Origin: Alphaproteobacteria bacterium | GTDB taxonomy: Bacteria; Pseudomonadota; Alphaproteobacteria; GCA-2731375 | NCBI GenBank assembly: GCA_028281075.1 | Contig: JANQKO010000513.1 | Span: forward strand, 1-16,400 | Length of the DNA stretch: 16,400 nucleotides | Reading direction: 5' to 3' | Shown: positions 5,665-11,829 of the stretch, in pieces | How positions within the stretch are numbered: position 1 is the stretch's first letter | Layout: each line of letters starts with the position of its first letter | Made by a program: the position numbers and the translations under genes | Notes under the pieces: generated by a model | Seen by the model: the letters and a program-made list of their open reading frames with translations, nothing else | Told to the model about the DNA's origin: nothing | The model's database searches: none

Positions 5665-5687
5665 AGCCGATCAAACTCAACAGTCAA
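5660..5687 (-). promoter_or_regulatory. Promoter of the ArsR, SRPBCC and GFA operon
   Basis: On the minus strand TTGACT (5682-5687) is followed by 16 bases and TATAGT (5660-5665). Only 7 bases separate the -10 from the ATG at 5652, so transcription should begin at or within a base or two of the start codon. The same spacing is found at the second arsR gene. Confidence 0.8.
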
Positions 5688-5735
5688 CCATTCGGTTCTC
5701 TGTTCCGAGGCAGGCACCGCCGGCCGGTGTCCGGG

Positions 5736-6134
5736 TCATGCCGCGTCCGCCGGCTGGACCAGGTCCCATTTGTTGCCGTAGAGATCCTCGAACACGGCGA
5801 CGGTGCCATAGGGCTCGCGGCGCGGCGCTTCCAGGAAGCGGACGCCGTTTTTCCGCATGCGGTCGTGGTCACGCCGAAAATCGTCGGTGTGCAGGAACAG
5901 GAAGACGCGGCCACCGGTCTGGTCGCCGACACGGGTCCGTTGCCCGGCGTCGGCGGCCTTGGCCAGCAGGAGACGGGTCTCGGCCGCGCCGGGCGGCGAC
6001 AGCAGCACCCAGCGCTTGCCGCCGCCGAGCGGCGTGTCCTCGACCAGCGTGAAACCGATTTTGCGGGTGTAGAAATCGATCGCCGCGTCATAGTCGTCGA
6101 CGATCAGCGCCAGGGCGCCGAAATGTTGTGGCAT
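5736..6134 (-). CDS. VOC superfamily (glyoxalase/bleomycin resistance-type) protein
   Basis: This 132-residue protein is a single-chain vicinal oxygen chelate fold built from two beta-alpha-beta-beta-beta repeats. The first holds ALIVDDYDAAIDFYTRKIGF (10-28), and the end is YGTVAVFEDLYGNKWDLVQP (109-128), the usual metal-site strand of the family. Candidate metal ligands are limited: a His follows in FLHTDDF and Glu116 lies in the last repeat. These proteins act as dioxygenases, isomerases or binding proteins for small molecules; this one cannot be assigned further. ATG 6134 was chosen over the upstream 6182 codon because the fold starts at MPQHFGAL. It is on the same strand as the ArsR operon but upstream of it, 71 bases away, and is probably a separate unit. 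Confidence 0.85.
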   Translation of the reverse strand: MPQHFGALALIVDDYDAAIDFYTRKIGFTLVEDTPLGGGKRWVLLSPPGAAETRLLLAKAADAGQRTRVGDQTGGRVFLFLHTDDFRRDHDRMRKNGVRFLEAPRREPYGTVAVFEDLYGNKWDLVQPADAA

Positions 6135-6150
6135 GTGAGATCCGTTCCCG

Positions 6151-6190
6151 GTGTTGTCACGGACAAGCGGCAATATCGGCATGACAACAC
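6151..6190. promoter_or_regulatory. Perfect 9-bp inverted repeat in the VOC/dctP divergent region
   Basis: GTGTTGTCA (6151-6159) and TGACAACAC (6182-6190) are exact inverse copies 22 bases apart, lying just upstream of the VOC gene. They may be paired half-sites for a looped or multimeric regulator, or a leader hairpin. Confidence 0.45.
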
Positions 6191-6193
6191 CCT

Positions 6194-6213
6194 ACTGACA
6201 AGTGTATGTCAGT
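6194..6213. promoter_or_regulatory. TetR-like operator dyad between the VOC gene and dctP
   Basis: ACTGACA (6194-6200) and TGTCAGT (6207-6213) are perfect 7-bp inverted arms around 6 bases. TGACA-N6-TGTCA dyads are typical of TetR-family operators. No TetR gene is in the window. The site lies 117 bases before dctP and 60 bases upstream of the VOC start. Confidence 0.5.
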
Positions 6214-6329
6214 GATTGACTCGCTCGCCGTGAGACATGTCCGGCAAAGGACGACCGAACGTCATCGACAGGCGCTCGAACAAACACGCGAACAAGCGGA
6301 AGCACCGGCGAGCCAATGGGGAGGGACGC

Positions 6330-7334
6330 ATGGTCCAACGCATCTGGCTGGCGCTGCCGCTGGCCGTTCTCACCATTGCCGGCGCGCGCGCCGCCGACCT
6401 GACCGAACTGCGCTATGCCACGGCGGCGCCGGAACAGACGCCGTGGGGCGTCTATCTGAAGGAGATCGTCGACGTCGCCGAGAAGACGGCGGAAGGCAGC
6501 CTGAAGATCAACGTCTTCTGGAGCTCGCAGCTCGGTGACGAGCAGACGACGCTGCGCCAGGTGGTGCGCGGCCGGATCGACATGTCGGGCCAATCGAACA
6601 CGGCGACGTCGCTGGTGGTGCCGGAGATCGCGCTGCTGGCGGCGCCCTATCTGTTCGAGAACGTGGCGCAGTCGGACTGCGTCTTCGACAACCATGTCGG
6701 CACCATTTTCGGCCCGATGCTGGCGGACAAGGGCCTGGTCCTGCTGAGCTATGTCGAGGTCGGCCGCACGTCGGTGTTCTCCACCGTGCCGATGGCCGAT
6801 CCGGCGGCGGCCCGGAACGTCAAGCTGCGGGTGCCGCCGACCAACGCGATGACGCTGTTCTGGAAAGAGGTCGGCGCGGCGGGCGTGCCGCTGGGCGTGG
6901 TCGACATGATCCCGGCATTGAAGACCGGGCAGGTCAAGGCAATCCACACCACGACCGTCTACGGCATGGCCATCGGCCTGCCGAAGCTGGCGCCGTTCGT
7001 GATCTACGACAGCGTCGGCACGCACGACGTCGGCACCGTGACGGTCAGCAAGAAGGTCTGGAAACGCCTGACCGACAAGCAGCGCCAGGCCCTGCGGGTG
7101 ACGGCGGACTATGTCGACGATCTGCGCAGAAGCATCCGCGGCGCCGAAACGGCCCTGCTGGCCAAGGCCGAGGAGGCGGGCGCCACGGTCATGCGCACGA
7201 CCGGCGACGCGCGGGCGTCCTGGCGGTCGCACGCGCAAGCGGCGCAGGACGCCCTGATCCGCGAGATCGGCGACACCGCGCCGCCGATCTGGCAGCGCAT
7301 CATCGCGGCCAAGAAAGCCTGCACGAGCAGCTAG
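6330..7334 (+). CDS. dctP: TRAP transporter solute-binding protein (DctP type)
   Basis: This 334-residue periplasmic protein has a signal peptide (MVQRIWLALPLAVLTIAGARA) with likely cleavage near residue 21. The mature part follows the DctP family: LRYATAAPEQTPWGVYL, QLGDEQTTLRQVVRGRIDM, LLAAPYLFEN, and the ligand-binding stretch VKLRVPPTNAM, where Arg167 matches the arginine that binds the substrate carboxylate. It captures an organic acid and delivers it to the DctQM membrane subunits, driven by a sodium or proton gradient. The exact substrate is not readable. ATG 6330 was chosen because GGGGAGGG (6318-6325) precedes it and the signal peptide starts there. It is the first gene of the TRAP operon, divergent from the VOC gene. 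Confidence 0.93.
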   Translation: MVQRIWLALPLAVLTIAGARAADLTELRYATAAPEQTPWGVYLKEIVDVAEKTAEGSLKINVFWSSQLGDEQTTLRQVVRGRIDMSGQSNTATSLVVPEIALLAAPYLFENVAQSDCVFDNHVGTIFGPMLADKGLVLLSYVEVGRTSVFSTVPMADPAAARNVKLRVPPTNAMTLFWKEVGAAGVPLGVVDMIPALKTGQVKAIHTTTVYGMAIGLPKLAPFVIYDSVGTHDVGTVTVSKKVWKRLTDKQRQALRVTADYVDDLRRSIRGAETALLAKAEEAGATVMRTTGDARASWRSHAQAAQDALIREIGDTAPPIWQRIIAAKKACTSS

Positions 7335-7395
7335 CGCGCGGTATGGGCCCCGGCCTTCGAGCCCGTGACGGAATGAGGCCGTCCTTGCCATCGCC

Positions 7396-7480
7396 GTCAT
7401 CCTGGCGAAGGCCAGGATCCATCCTTGTTGTCTTGCCATACGTGGCGATACCGATGGATGCTGGCCTCCGCCAGCATGAC
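7396..7480 (-). repeat. 85-bp palindromic repeat, copy B, inside the TRAP operon
   Basis: Read on the minus strand, it has the same 26-base arms and 33-base spacer as the copy at 3583-3667. It lies in the 262-base gap between dctP and dctQ, which are usually much closer. The potential hairpins could stabilise or terminate the upstream dctP message and so set a high ratio of binding protein to membrane subunits. The rest of the gap (7335-7395 and 7481-7596) shows no gene. Confidence 0.8.
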
Positions 7481-7596
7481 AGGCCTGTTTCAGGTCGCGG
7501 GCAGTTCCGTCACGGGCGCCTTCGCCGGGGCGCTGACGGGGGTTGTGGGCCGACCCGAGGGCGCGCCGTGCTCGTCGGTCGGACCGGACCGGTGAC

Positions 7597-8103
7597 GTGA
7601 GGGTGCCGCTCGCCGCCGTGCTGCGGGTCGAGGCGGTGCTGGCGGCGATCGCCTACGCGATCGTGGCCGCGCTCCTGCTGGGCGAGATCATCGCCCGCGA
7701 GCTGTTCTACACCTCGATCTGGGGCTCGCAGAAGATGGCGGTGTTCGGCGCCATCGTCGCCGCGTTTCTGGGCCTGGCGCTGGCCACGGCCGCGAATGCC
7801 CACCTCAGGCCGCAGTTCGCCGACAACTGGTTTCCGGCCGCCTGGCGTCCGGCGGTGGGCCGGGCCGGCGACCTGCTGTCGTGCGCCATCTACGCGTCGC
7901 TTTGCGTCGTCGCCGCGCTCTATATCGCCGACACCTACGCGAACGGCGACCGGGCGGCGGTGCTGTACTGGCCGCTCTGGCCGATCCAACTGGTCATTCC
8001 CTACGCCTTCGCCTCGTCGGCGTTTCGGCATCTGGCCTTCGCCGTCCGGCCCGACATGAAGCCGGGCGCCGGCGGCGGCGGCGCCGACAGGGCCGCCGGC
8101 TAG
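7597..8103 (+). CDS. dctQ: TRAP transporter small membrane subunit (DctQ type)
   Basis: This protein of about 168 residues has four predicted membrane segments, near AAIAYAIVAALLLGEIIA, MAVFGAIVAAFLGLALA, LLSCAIYASLCVVAALYIA and WPIQLVIPYAFASSAF, as expected for DctQ. The small subunit joins DctM in the inner membrane and helps dock the binding protein. The start is uncertain: GTG 7597 or GTG 7603 fit best, and a TTG at 7543 would add a charged, unlikely N-terminus. The stop codon is directly followed by the dctM ATG. The C-terminal tail is glycine-rich and probably unstructured. Confidence 0.85.
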   Translation: MRVPLAAVLRVEAVLAAIAYAIVAALLLGEIIARELFYTSIWGSQKMAVFGAIVAAFLGLALATAANAHLRPQFADNWFPAAWRPAVGRAGDLLSCAIYASLCVVAALYIADTYANGDRAAVLYWPLWPIQLVIPYAFASSAFRHLAFAVRPDMKPGAGGGGADRAAG

Positions 8104-9363
8104 ATGGCGGCGCTGATCCTGGCCGGCGTCGTCCTGGCGCTGCTGGCGCTGCGCCAGAACATCATCCTGATCCTGATCGTCGCCGCCGGCTACGCGCACC
8201 TGGTCTGGGGCGACGGCGACCTGACCTATCTGATCGACGACATCTGGACCAGCGTCAACCGCGACGTGCTGCTGGCGATCCCGATGTTCGTGCTGGCCGG
8301 CAACATCATGACCCGGGGCTCGATCGCGGTCCGCCTGATCGGCATCATGCGGGCACTGACGCAATGGCTGCCGGGCGGGCTGGCGGTGGCGACGATCCTG
8401 TCGTGCGCCACCTTCGCGGCGCTCTCGGGCTCGTCGCCGGTGACGCTGCTGGCGGTCGGCGCGATCCTCTATCCGGCGCTGCTGGAAAGCGGCTACGACC
8501 GCAAATTCGCGCTGGGCGCGCTGGCCTCGGGCGGCACGCTGGGCGTGGTGATCCCGCCGTCGATCCCGATGATCCTCTACGCCATCGTCACCGAGACCTC
8601 GATCAGCGACCTGTTCATCGCCGGCATCGTTCCGGGCCTGCTGCTGACCGGCGTGCTGTCGGTCTACGCGCTGGCGGCGAACCGGCATATCGCCCGCCAT
8701 CCCTTCGACCTCGGCGACCTGGCCCGGGCCGTGCGCCAGGGCATCTTCGCCATGATGACGCCGGTCATCCTGCTGGGCGGGATCTATTCCGGCCTGTTCT
8801 CGGCGACCGAGGCGGCGGCGGTGGCGGTGGGCTACGCGCTGCTGGTGGAAGTCCTCATTCATCGCGACCTGCGGGCGCGGGACCTCTACGACATCGCCGT
8901 CGACACCGCGCGCCTGCTGGGCACGCTGTTCCCGATCGTCGCCGTGGCGATCAGCATCAACCTGCTGCTGACGGCCGAGCAGGTGCCGCAGGACCTGGCC
9001 CGCTGGATGAGCACGGTGGTGAGCGAGAAGTGGCTGTTCCTGATCCTGCTGAACGTGTTCCTGCTGATCATCGGCTGCCTGATCGACATCGGCTCGGCGA
9101 TCCTGATGCTGGCGCCGCTCCTGCTGCCGATCGCCATGGCCTATGGCATCGATCCCGTGCATTTCGGCATCATCATGGTGGTGAACCTGGAGATCGGCTA
9201 TCTGACGCCGCCGATCGGTTTGAACCTGATCGTGGCCATGACCGCCTTCAAGGAACCGTTCCTGCTGATCTGCCGCGCCGTGGTGCCGTTCATCCTGCTG
9301 ATGCTGCTGGTGCTGGCCGCCGTGGTCTGGTTCCCGCAACTGTCGCTGATGCTGATTCGCTAG
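8104..9363 (+). CDS. dctM: TRAP transporter large permease subunit (DctM type)
   Basis: This 419-residue inner-membrane protein has the length and hydrophobic pattern of DctM, with about eleven to twelve segments. Family motifs seen are IPMFVLAGNIMTRGSIAVRL, FAALSGSSPVTLLAVGAILYP, the GGTLGVVIPPSIPMILYA loop, LFSATEAAAVAVGYALLVE, and the C-terminal EIGYLTPPIGLNLIV loop. The two proline-rich hairpin loops belong to the substrate and sodium sites in this ion-coupled elevator family. It begins at the base after the dctQ stop codon, so the two are co-translated. It is the last gene of the operon, and a repeat element follows 18 bases after the stop. Confidence 0.95.
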   Translation: MAALILAGVVLALLALRQNIILILIVAAGYAHLVWGDGDLTYLIDDIWTSVNRDVLLAIPMFVLAGNIMTRGSIAVRLIGIMRALTQWLPGGLAVATILSCATFAALSGSSPVTLLAVGAILYPALLESGYDRKFALGALASGGTLGVVIPPSIPMILYAIVTETSISDLFIAGIVPGLLLTGVLSVYALAANRHIARHPFDLGDLARAVRQGIFAMMTPVILLGGIYSGLFSATEAAAVAVGYALLVEVLIHRDLRARDLYDIAVDTARLLGTLFPIVAVAISINLLLTAEQVPQDLARWMSTVVSEKWLFLILLNVFLLIIGCLIDIGSAILMLAPLLLPIAMAYGIDPVHFGIIMVVNLEIGYLTPPIGLNLIVAMTAFKEPFLLICRAVVPFILLMLLVLAAVVWFPQLSLMLIR

Positions 9364-9381
9364 CGCGTTTTTCGTTCGTGA

Positions 9382-9549
9382 TGAAATGATCCGATCGCGC
9401 GGCTGACCATCCTTCGAGACAGCCCCTATCGGGGCTTCCTCAGGATGAGGATTCTTTTGAATTCAATGATTTATCCTTATGTTGAGGAGACGCGAAGCGT
9501 CGTCTCGAAGCCTGCTGGCGCCGATATCGCGGCTTTTTCAGCAGCCTGC
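9382..9549. repeat. Large palindromic repeat, copy 2 (uninterrupted)
   Basis: This is the intact-length copy of the element at 3476-3799. It holds the CATCCTTCGAG hairpin and a second hairpin, GAGGAGACGC with GCGTCGTCTC, which copy 1 has partly lost. The right end matches copy 1 to the last base (GCAGCCTGC). The left inverted end (GCAGGCT) is missing or diverged. It lies between dctM and nnrU. The 97 bases from its end to nnrU hold only a short palindrome, GTTCCGGAAC at 9558-9567. Confidence 0.85.
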
Positions 9550-9646
9550 CAGCGCCGGTTCCGGAACGGGTTCCGCGGCGAATTGTCCATTGCGCCGGCC
9601 GGCGATCGTGGCCAGATGGCAGGGTGGGCAACGTTCAGGGGAGAGG

Positions 9647-10339
9647 ATGGACGTGGTTGCGCTGGTCCTGGCCTGCGGGCTGTTTCTCGGTATTCATTTC
9701 TTCGTTTCCGGCACCGCCCTGCGGGGCGTGATCGTCGGCCGCATCGGCGAGGGACCCTATCGGGGGCTGTTCTCGCTGGCCTCGGCCGGGGCGCTGGCCT
9801 GGCTGATTTATGCCTATGGCGCGGCGCCGTTCGTGCCGCTGTGGGACCGCAACGCGGTGCTCGACTGGAGCGCCATCGCCGTCATGCTGCCGGCGATGCT
9901 GCTGTTGGTCGCCGGCCTGACGACGCGGAACCCGACGCTGGCCGGTCAGGAGAACACGCTGAAGCGGGACAGCCCGGCCGTCGGCATCGTCAAGCTGACC
10001 CGGCATCCGTTCCTCTGGTCGGTGGCGCTGTGGGGCGTGGCGCATCTGCTGGTCAACGGCGACGGCGCGTCGCTCATCCTGTTCGGCGGCCTGACGCTGC
10101 TGGCGCTGATCGGCCCGCACCTGATCGACGCCAAGCGGGCCAGGCGCAGTCCCGAGGCCTGGGCCCGCTTCGCCGCCGTCACTTCGTGGCTGCCGTTCGC
10201 CGCCATCGCCCAGGGCCGGACCTCGCTGTCGCCGGGCGAGATTGGCTGGTGGCGGCTGCTGCTCGGCCTGGTGCTCTACACGCTGCTCGTCGGCGGCCTG
10301 CACCTGGTCGCCTTCGGGGCCTCGCCGCTGCCGCTGTGA
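9647..10339 (+). CDS. nnrU: NnrU family membrane protein
   Basis: This 230-residue inner-membrane protein has about six segments. GIHFF (15-19) and LTRHPFLWSVALWGVAHLLVNGD (split around Arg119-His120-Pro121) are NnrU features; the RHP motif is shared with the isoprenylcysteine methyltransferase/PEMT-like fold. NnrU is linked to denitrification in Rhodobacter and relatives, where it lies near nitric oxide reductase genes, but its activity is unknown. No nor or nir gene is in this window, so a general membrane role is possible. ATG 9647 follows GGGGAGAGG, a strong though close ribosome binding site. It is a single gene, convergent with the ParDE remnant. No FNR box was found in its upstream region. 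Confidence 0.88.
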   Translation: MDVVALVLACGLFLGIHFFVSGTALRGVIVGRIGEGPYRGLFSLASAGALAWLIYAYGAAPFVPLWDRNAVLDWSAIAVMLPAMLLLVAGLTTRNPTLAGQENTLKRDSPAVGIVKLTRHPFLWSVALWGVAHLLVNGDGASLILFGGLTLLALIGPHLIDAKRARRSPEAWARFAAVTSWLPFAAIAQGRTSLSPGEIGWWRLLLGLVLYTLLVGGLHLVAFGASPLPL

Positions 10340-10356
10340 CGGGGCCGCCGGCCCGT

Positions 10357-10511
10357 TCAGCCCGTCGATCGGAAGACGGAGATCACGTCACGGGCATGAT
10401 GCAGTACGCGCAGGACCTCGATTTTGGCGCCGGCCCCCAATGTCGCTGGGTATAGATCGCGATGTCTTCGAGGTCGGAGAGGGCGTCCGGGGTGAGACGG
10501 TAACGACCCAC
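10357..10511 (-). pseudogene. parE: ParE-type toxin, internally deleted and frameshifted
   Basis: From GTG 10511 the minus strand reads VGRYRLTPDALSDLEDIAIY and then TQRHWG, a typical ParE/RelE N-terminus. The C-terminus appears in another frame as AKIEVLRVLHHARDV before a TGA at 10357-10359, a typical ParE last strand. A normal ParE is about 95 residues; here only about 26 N-terminal and 20 C-terminal residues remain, joined out of frame. The missing middle carries the core beta strands and the conserved arginines. The GTG starts 2 bases after the parD stop codon, the usual operon spacing. The toxin is almost certainly inactive. Confidence 0.8.
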
Positions 10512-10512
10512 G

Positions 10513-10773
10513 TCAACGCGTCACATCTGTCCGCTGATCGAGATCGGTCAAAAAGCGTTGGCGATCGAATTCAACCAGTTCGCCGCGTTCAGCCTGACGC
10601 CAGGCCGAATCGATATCACGGCGCAGCGCGTCCAGCTTCGCGGCTTCATACGCTTCCACTTGCCGCTTGAGTCGCAACGCCTCGCGAATAACCTCACTGG
10701 CGTTGTTATAGAGTCCGGTTTTGACTTGGTCCTTGACGTATTTCTCAAGCGTCTGAGTAAGCGGGACATGCAT
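10513..10773 (-). CDS. parD: ParD-family antitoxin (CC2985 type)
   Basis: This 86-residue protein has a ribbon-helix-helix N-terminus (VPLTQTLEKYVKDQVKTGLY, then NNASEVIREALRLKR) and a helical, charged toxin-binding tail (EAAKLDALRRDIDSAWRQAE). ParD dimers bind their own promoter and neutralise ParE. ATG 10773 was chosen because a perfect AGGAGGT (10782-10788) lies 8 bases upstream. The toxin gene after it is broken, leaving an apparently intact orphan antitoxin that could act in trans on related toxins (anti-addiction) or just repress its own promoter. Cytoplasmic. Confidence 0.92.
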   Translation of the reverse strand: MHVPLTQTLEKYVKDQVKTGLYNNASEVIREALRLKRQVEAYEAAKLDALRRDIDSAWRQAERGELVEFDRQRFLTDLDQRTDVTR

Positions 10774-10794
10774 CGACCGTGACCTCCTAGCGTT

Positions 10795-10823
10795 AGGATA
10801 CCGGATTCGACAAAGTTTATCAA
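10795..10823 (-). promoter_or_regulatory. Promoter of parDE
   Basis: On the minus strand TTGATA (10818-10823) is followed by 17 bases and TATCCT (10795-10800). The predicted transcript begins close to the AGGAGGT ribosome binding site of parD, so the leader is very short. Confidence 0.6.
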
Positions 10824-10868
10824 AGCTTGTTGGATGCCAAATCACCGGGTCAAGCCCGGCGCGACCGC

Positions 10869-10896
10869 TTGACGGCGCGATGCCGATCCATATACT
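10869..10896 (+). promoter_or_regulatory. Promoter of the second arsR module
   Basis: TTGACG (10869-10874), 16 bases, then TATACT (10891-10896), then 7 bases to the ATG at 10904. The geometry is identical to the first arsR promoter and also predicts a leaderless mRNA. Confidence 0.8.
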
Positions 10897-10919
10897 TAAC
10901 TATATGGTTAAGCAAATGG
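10888..10919. promoter_or_regulatory. Operator dyad over the start codon of the second arsR
   Basis: CTTAAC (10895-10900) and GTTAAG (10907-10912) are perfect arms around 6 bases, of which the last three are the ATG. The symmetry continues outward to CCAT at 10888 and ATGG at 10919, giving 11 matches in 13-base arms. The layout equals that of the first arsR dyad, but the arm sequence differs, so the two regulators should have different specificity. Confidence 0.8.
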
Positions 10920-11275
10920 ATGACCGGTTGAACGCCACGTTCGCGGCGCTGGCCGATCCGACGCGGCGGGCGATCATGGCCCGGCTGACGCTGGGCGAGG
11001 CGACGGTGGGCGAGCTGGCCGCGCCGTTCGAGATGTCGCTGCCGGCGATCTCGAAGCACCTGGGCGTGCTGGAGAATGCCGGCCTGCTGCGGCGCGAGCG
11101 GCGGGGCCGGGAACGCCGCTGCCGGCTGCGGGCCGAGCCCCTGAAGGATGCCGGCGACTGGATCGAACAGTACCGGCGTTTCTGGGACGGCGCTTTCGAC
11201 CGCCTGGCGGACTATCTGGAACGCAGCGCCGAACCCGAGCGGCGGGGACGCGACGAAGGAGACAAGGATGGCTGA
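10904..11275 (+). CDS. ArsR-family regulator, second module
   Basis: This 123-residue winged-helix regulator starts MVKQMDDRLNATFAALADP, followed by TRRAIMARLTLGEATVGEL. The recognition helix region is SLPAISKHLGVLENAGLL and the wing is ERRGRERRCRL. The C-terminal QYRRFWDGAFDRLADYL is nearly the same as in the first ArsR, so the two are paralogues. There is no metal-binding cysteine pair. ATG 10904 was chosen over 10880 because it aligns with the first ArsR start and sits inside the operator dyad, 7 bases after the -10. No ribosome binding site precedes it. It overlaps the next gene by 8 bases. It is likely autorepressed. Confidence 0.92.
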   Translation: MVKQMDDRLNATFAALADPTRRAIMARLTLGEATVGELAAPFEMSLPAISKHLGVLENAGLLRRERRGRERRCRLRAEPLKDAGDWIEQYRRFWDGAFDRLADYLERSAEPERRGRDEGDKDG

Positions 11276-11714
11276 GGCAATCACCGCCGACATGTCGCTG
11301 GAGGTGCGGCGCGTGTTCGCCGCGCCGCGCGACCGGGTCTATGCCGCGTTCACCACGCCCGAGATCACGGCGCAATGGTTCTGCCCGCTTGGCCGCCGCG
11401 CCGAGGTGCACGAGATGGACGTGCGGGTCGGCGGCCGCTACCGCATCACCATGGCGGCGGACGCGGCGGACGCGCACACGGCGACGGGCGCGTATTGCGA
11501 GGTGAAGCCGGGCGAGCGGCTGGCCTTTACCTGGCAGTGGGAAGACGGCGACGGGCCGATGACGCTGGTGACGGTGTGCTTCGCCGACGTTGCCGGCGGC
11601 ACCGAGGTCGTGCTGCTGCACGAACGCTTCGAGACCGCGTCCGCCCGCGATCAGCACCGCGGCGGCTGGGAAAGCTGCCTGGCGCATTTCCAGGCCTATC
11701 TCGAGGGCCGTTGA
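11268..11714 (+). CDS. SRPBCC (AHSA1-type) protein of the second ArsR module
   Basis: This 148-residue START-like protein contains LEVRRVFAAPRDRVYAAFTT, the EITAQWFCP helix, EMDVRVGGRYRITM, GAYCEVKPGERLAFTWQW and the C-terminal GGWESCLAHFQAYLEG helix, all in AHSA1 order. It should bind a hydrophobic ligand in the central cavity; the ligand is unknown. AAGGAGA (11256-11262) lies 5 bases upstream of the ATG, and the start overlaps the ArsR stop by 8 bases, so it is translationally coupled. Unlike the first module it is not followed by a GFA gene. The 115 bases after it, up to the convergent kinase gene, show nothing I recognise. Confidence 0.9.
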   Translation: MAEAITADMSLEVRRVFAAPRDRVYAAFTTPEITAQWFCPLGRRAEVHEMDVRVGGRYRITMAADAADAHTATGAYCEVKPGERLAFTWQWEDGDGPMTLVTVCFADVAGGTEVVLLHERFETASARDQHRGGWESCLAHFQAYLEGR

Positions 11715-11829
11715 GGCCGGCCATCGTTGAAAAACGGATCACCGCCAAGATCACGGTCGTTGGACGCCCTGAATTCACGAACGACGTGCAACACCTCGTG
11801 CCGGCATCGCGGGTGGCGGCCCGAGGCCG

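Noticed and set aside
6206..6538. Plus-strand open frame starting inside the TetR-like dyad, considered as a TetR-family gene
   Set aside because: The product has no helix-turn-helix sequence and runs out of frame into dctP. At most the operator and start codon of a lost gene remain.
6192..7439. Minus-strand open frame of 415 codons opposite dctP, starting with a WILAFARMT peptide
   Set aside because: The N-terminus is the false translation of the 85-bp palindromic repeat and the rest is antisense to dctP.
7510..9339. Very long minus-strand open frame (609 codons) opposite dctQ and dctM
   Set aside because: It is antisense to two clear TRAP genes. The product is low-complexity, rich in His, Gln, Arg and Asp, as expected from reading GC-rich coding DNA backwards.
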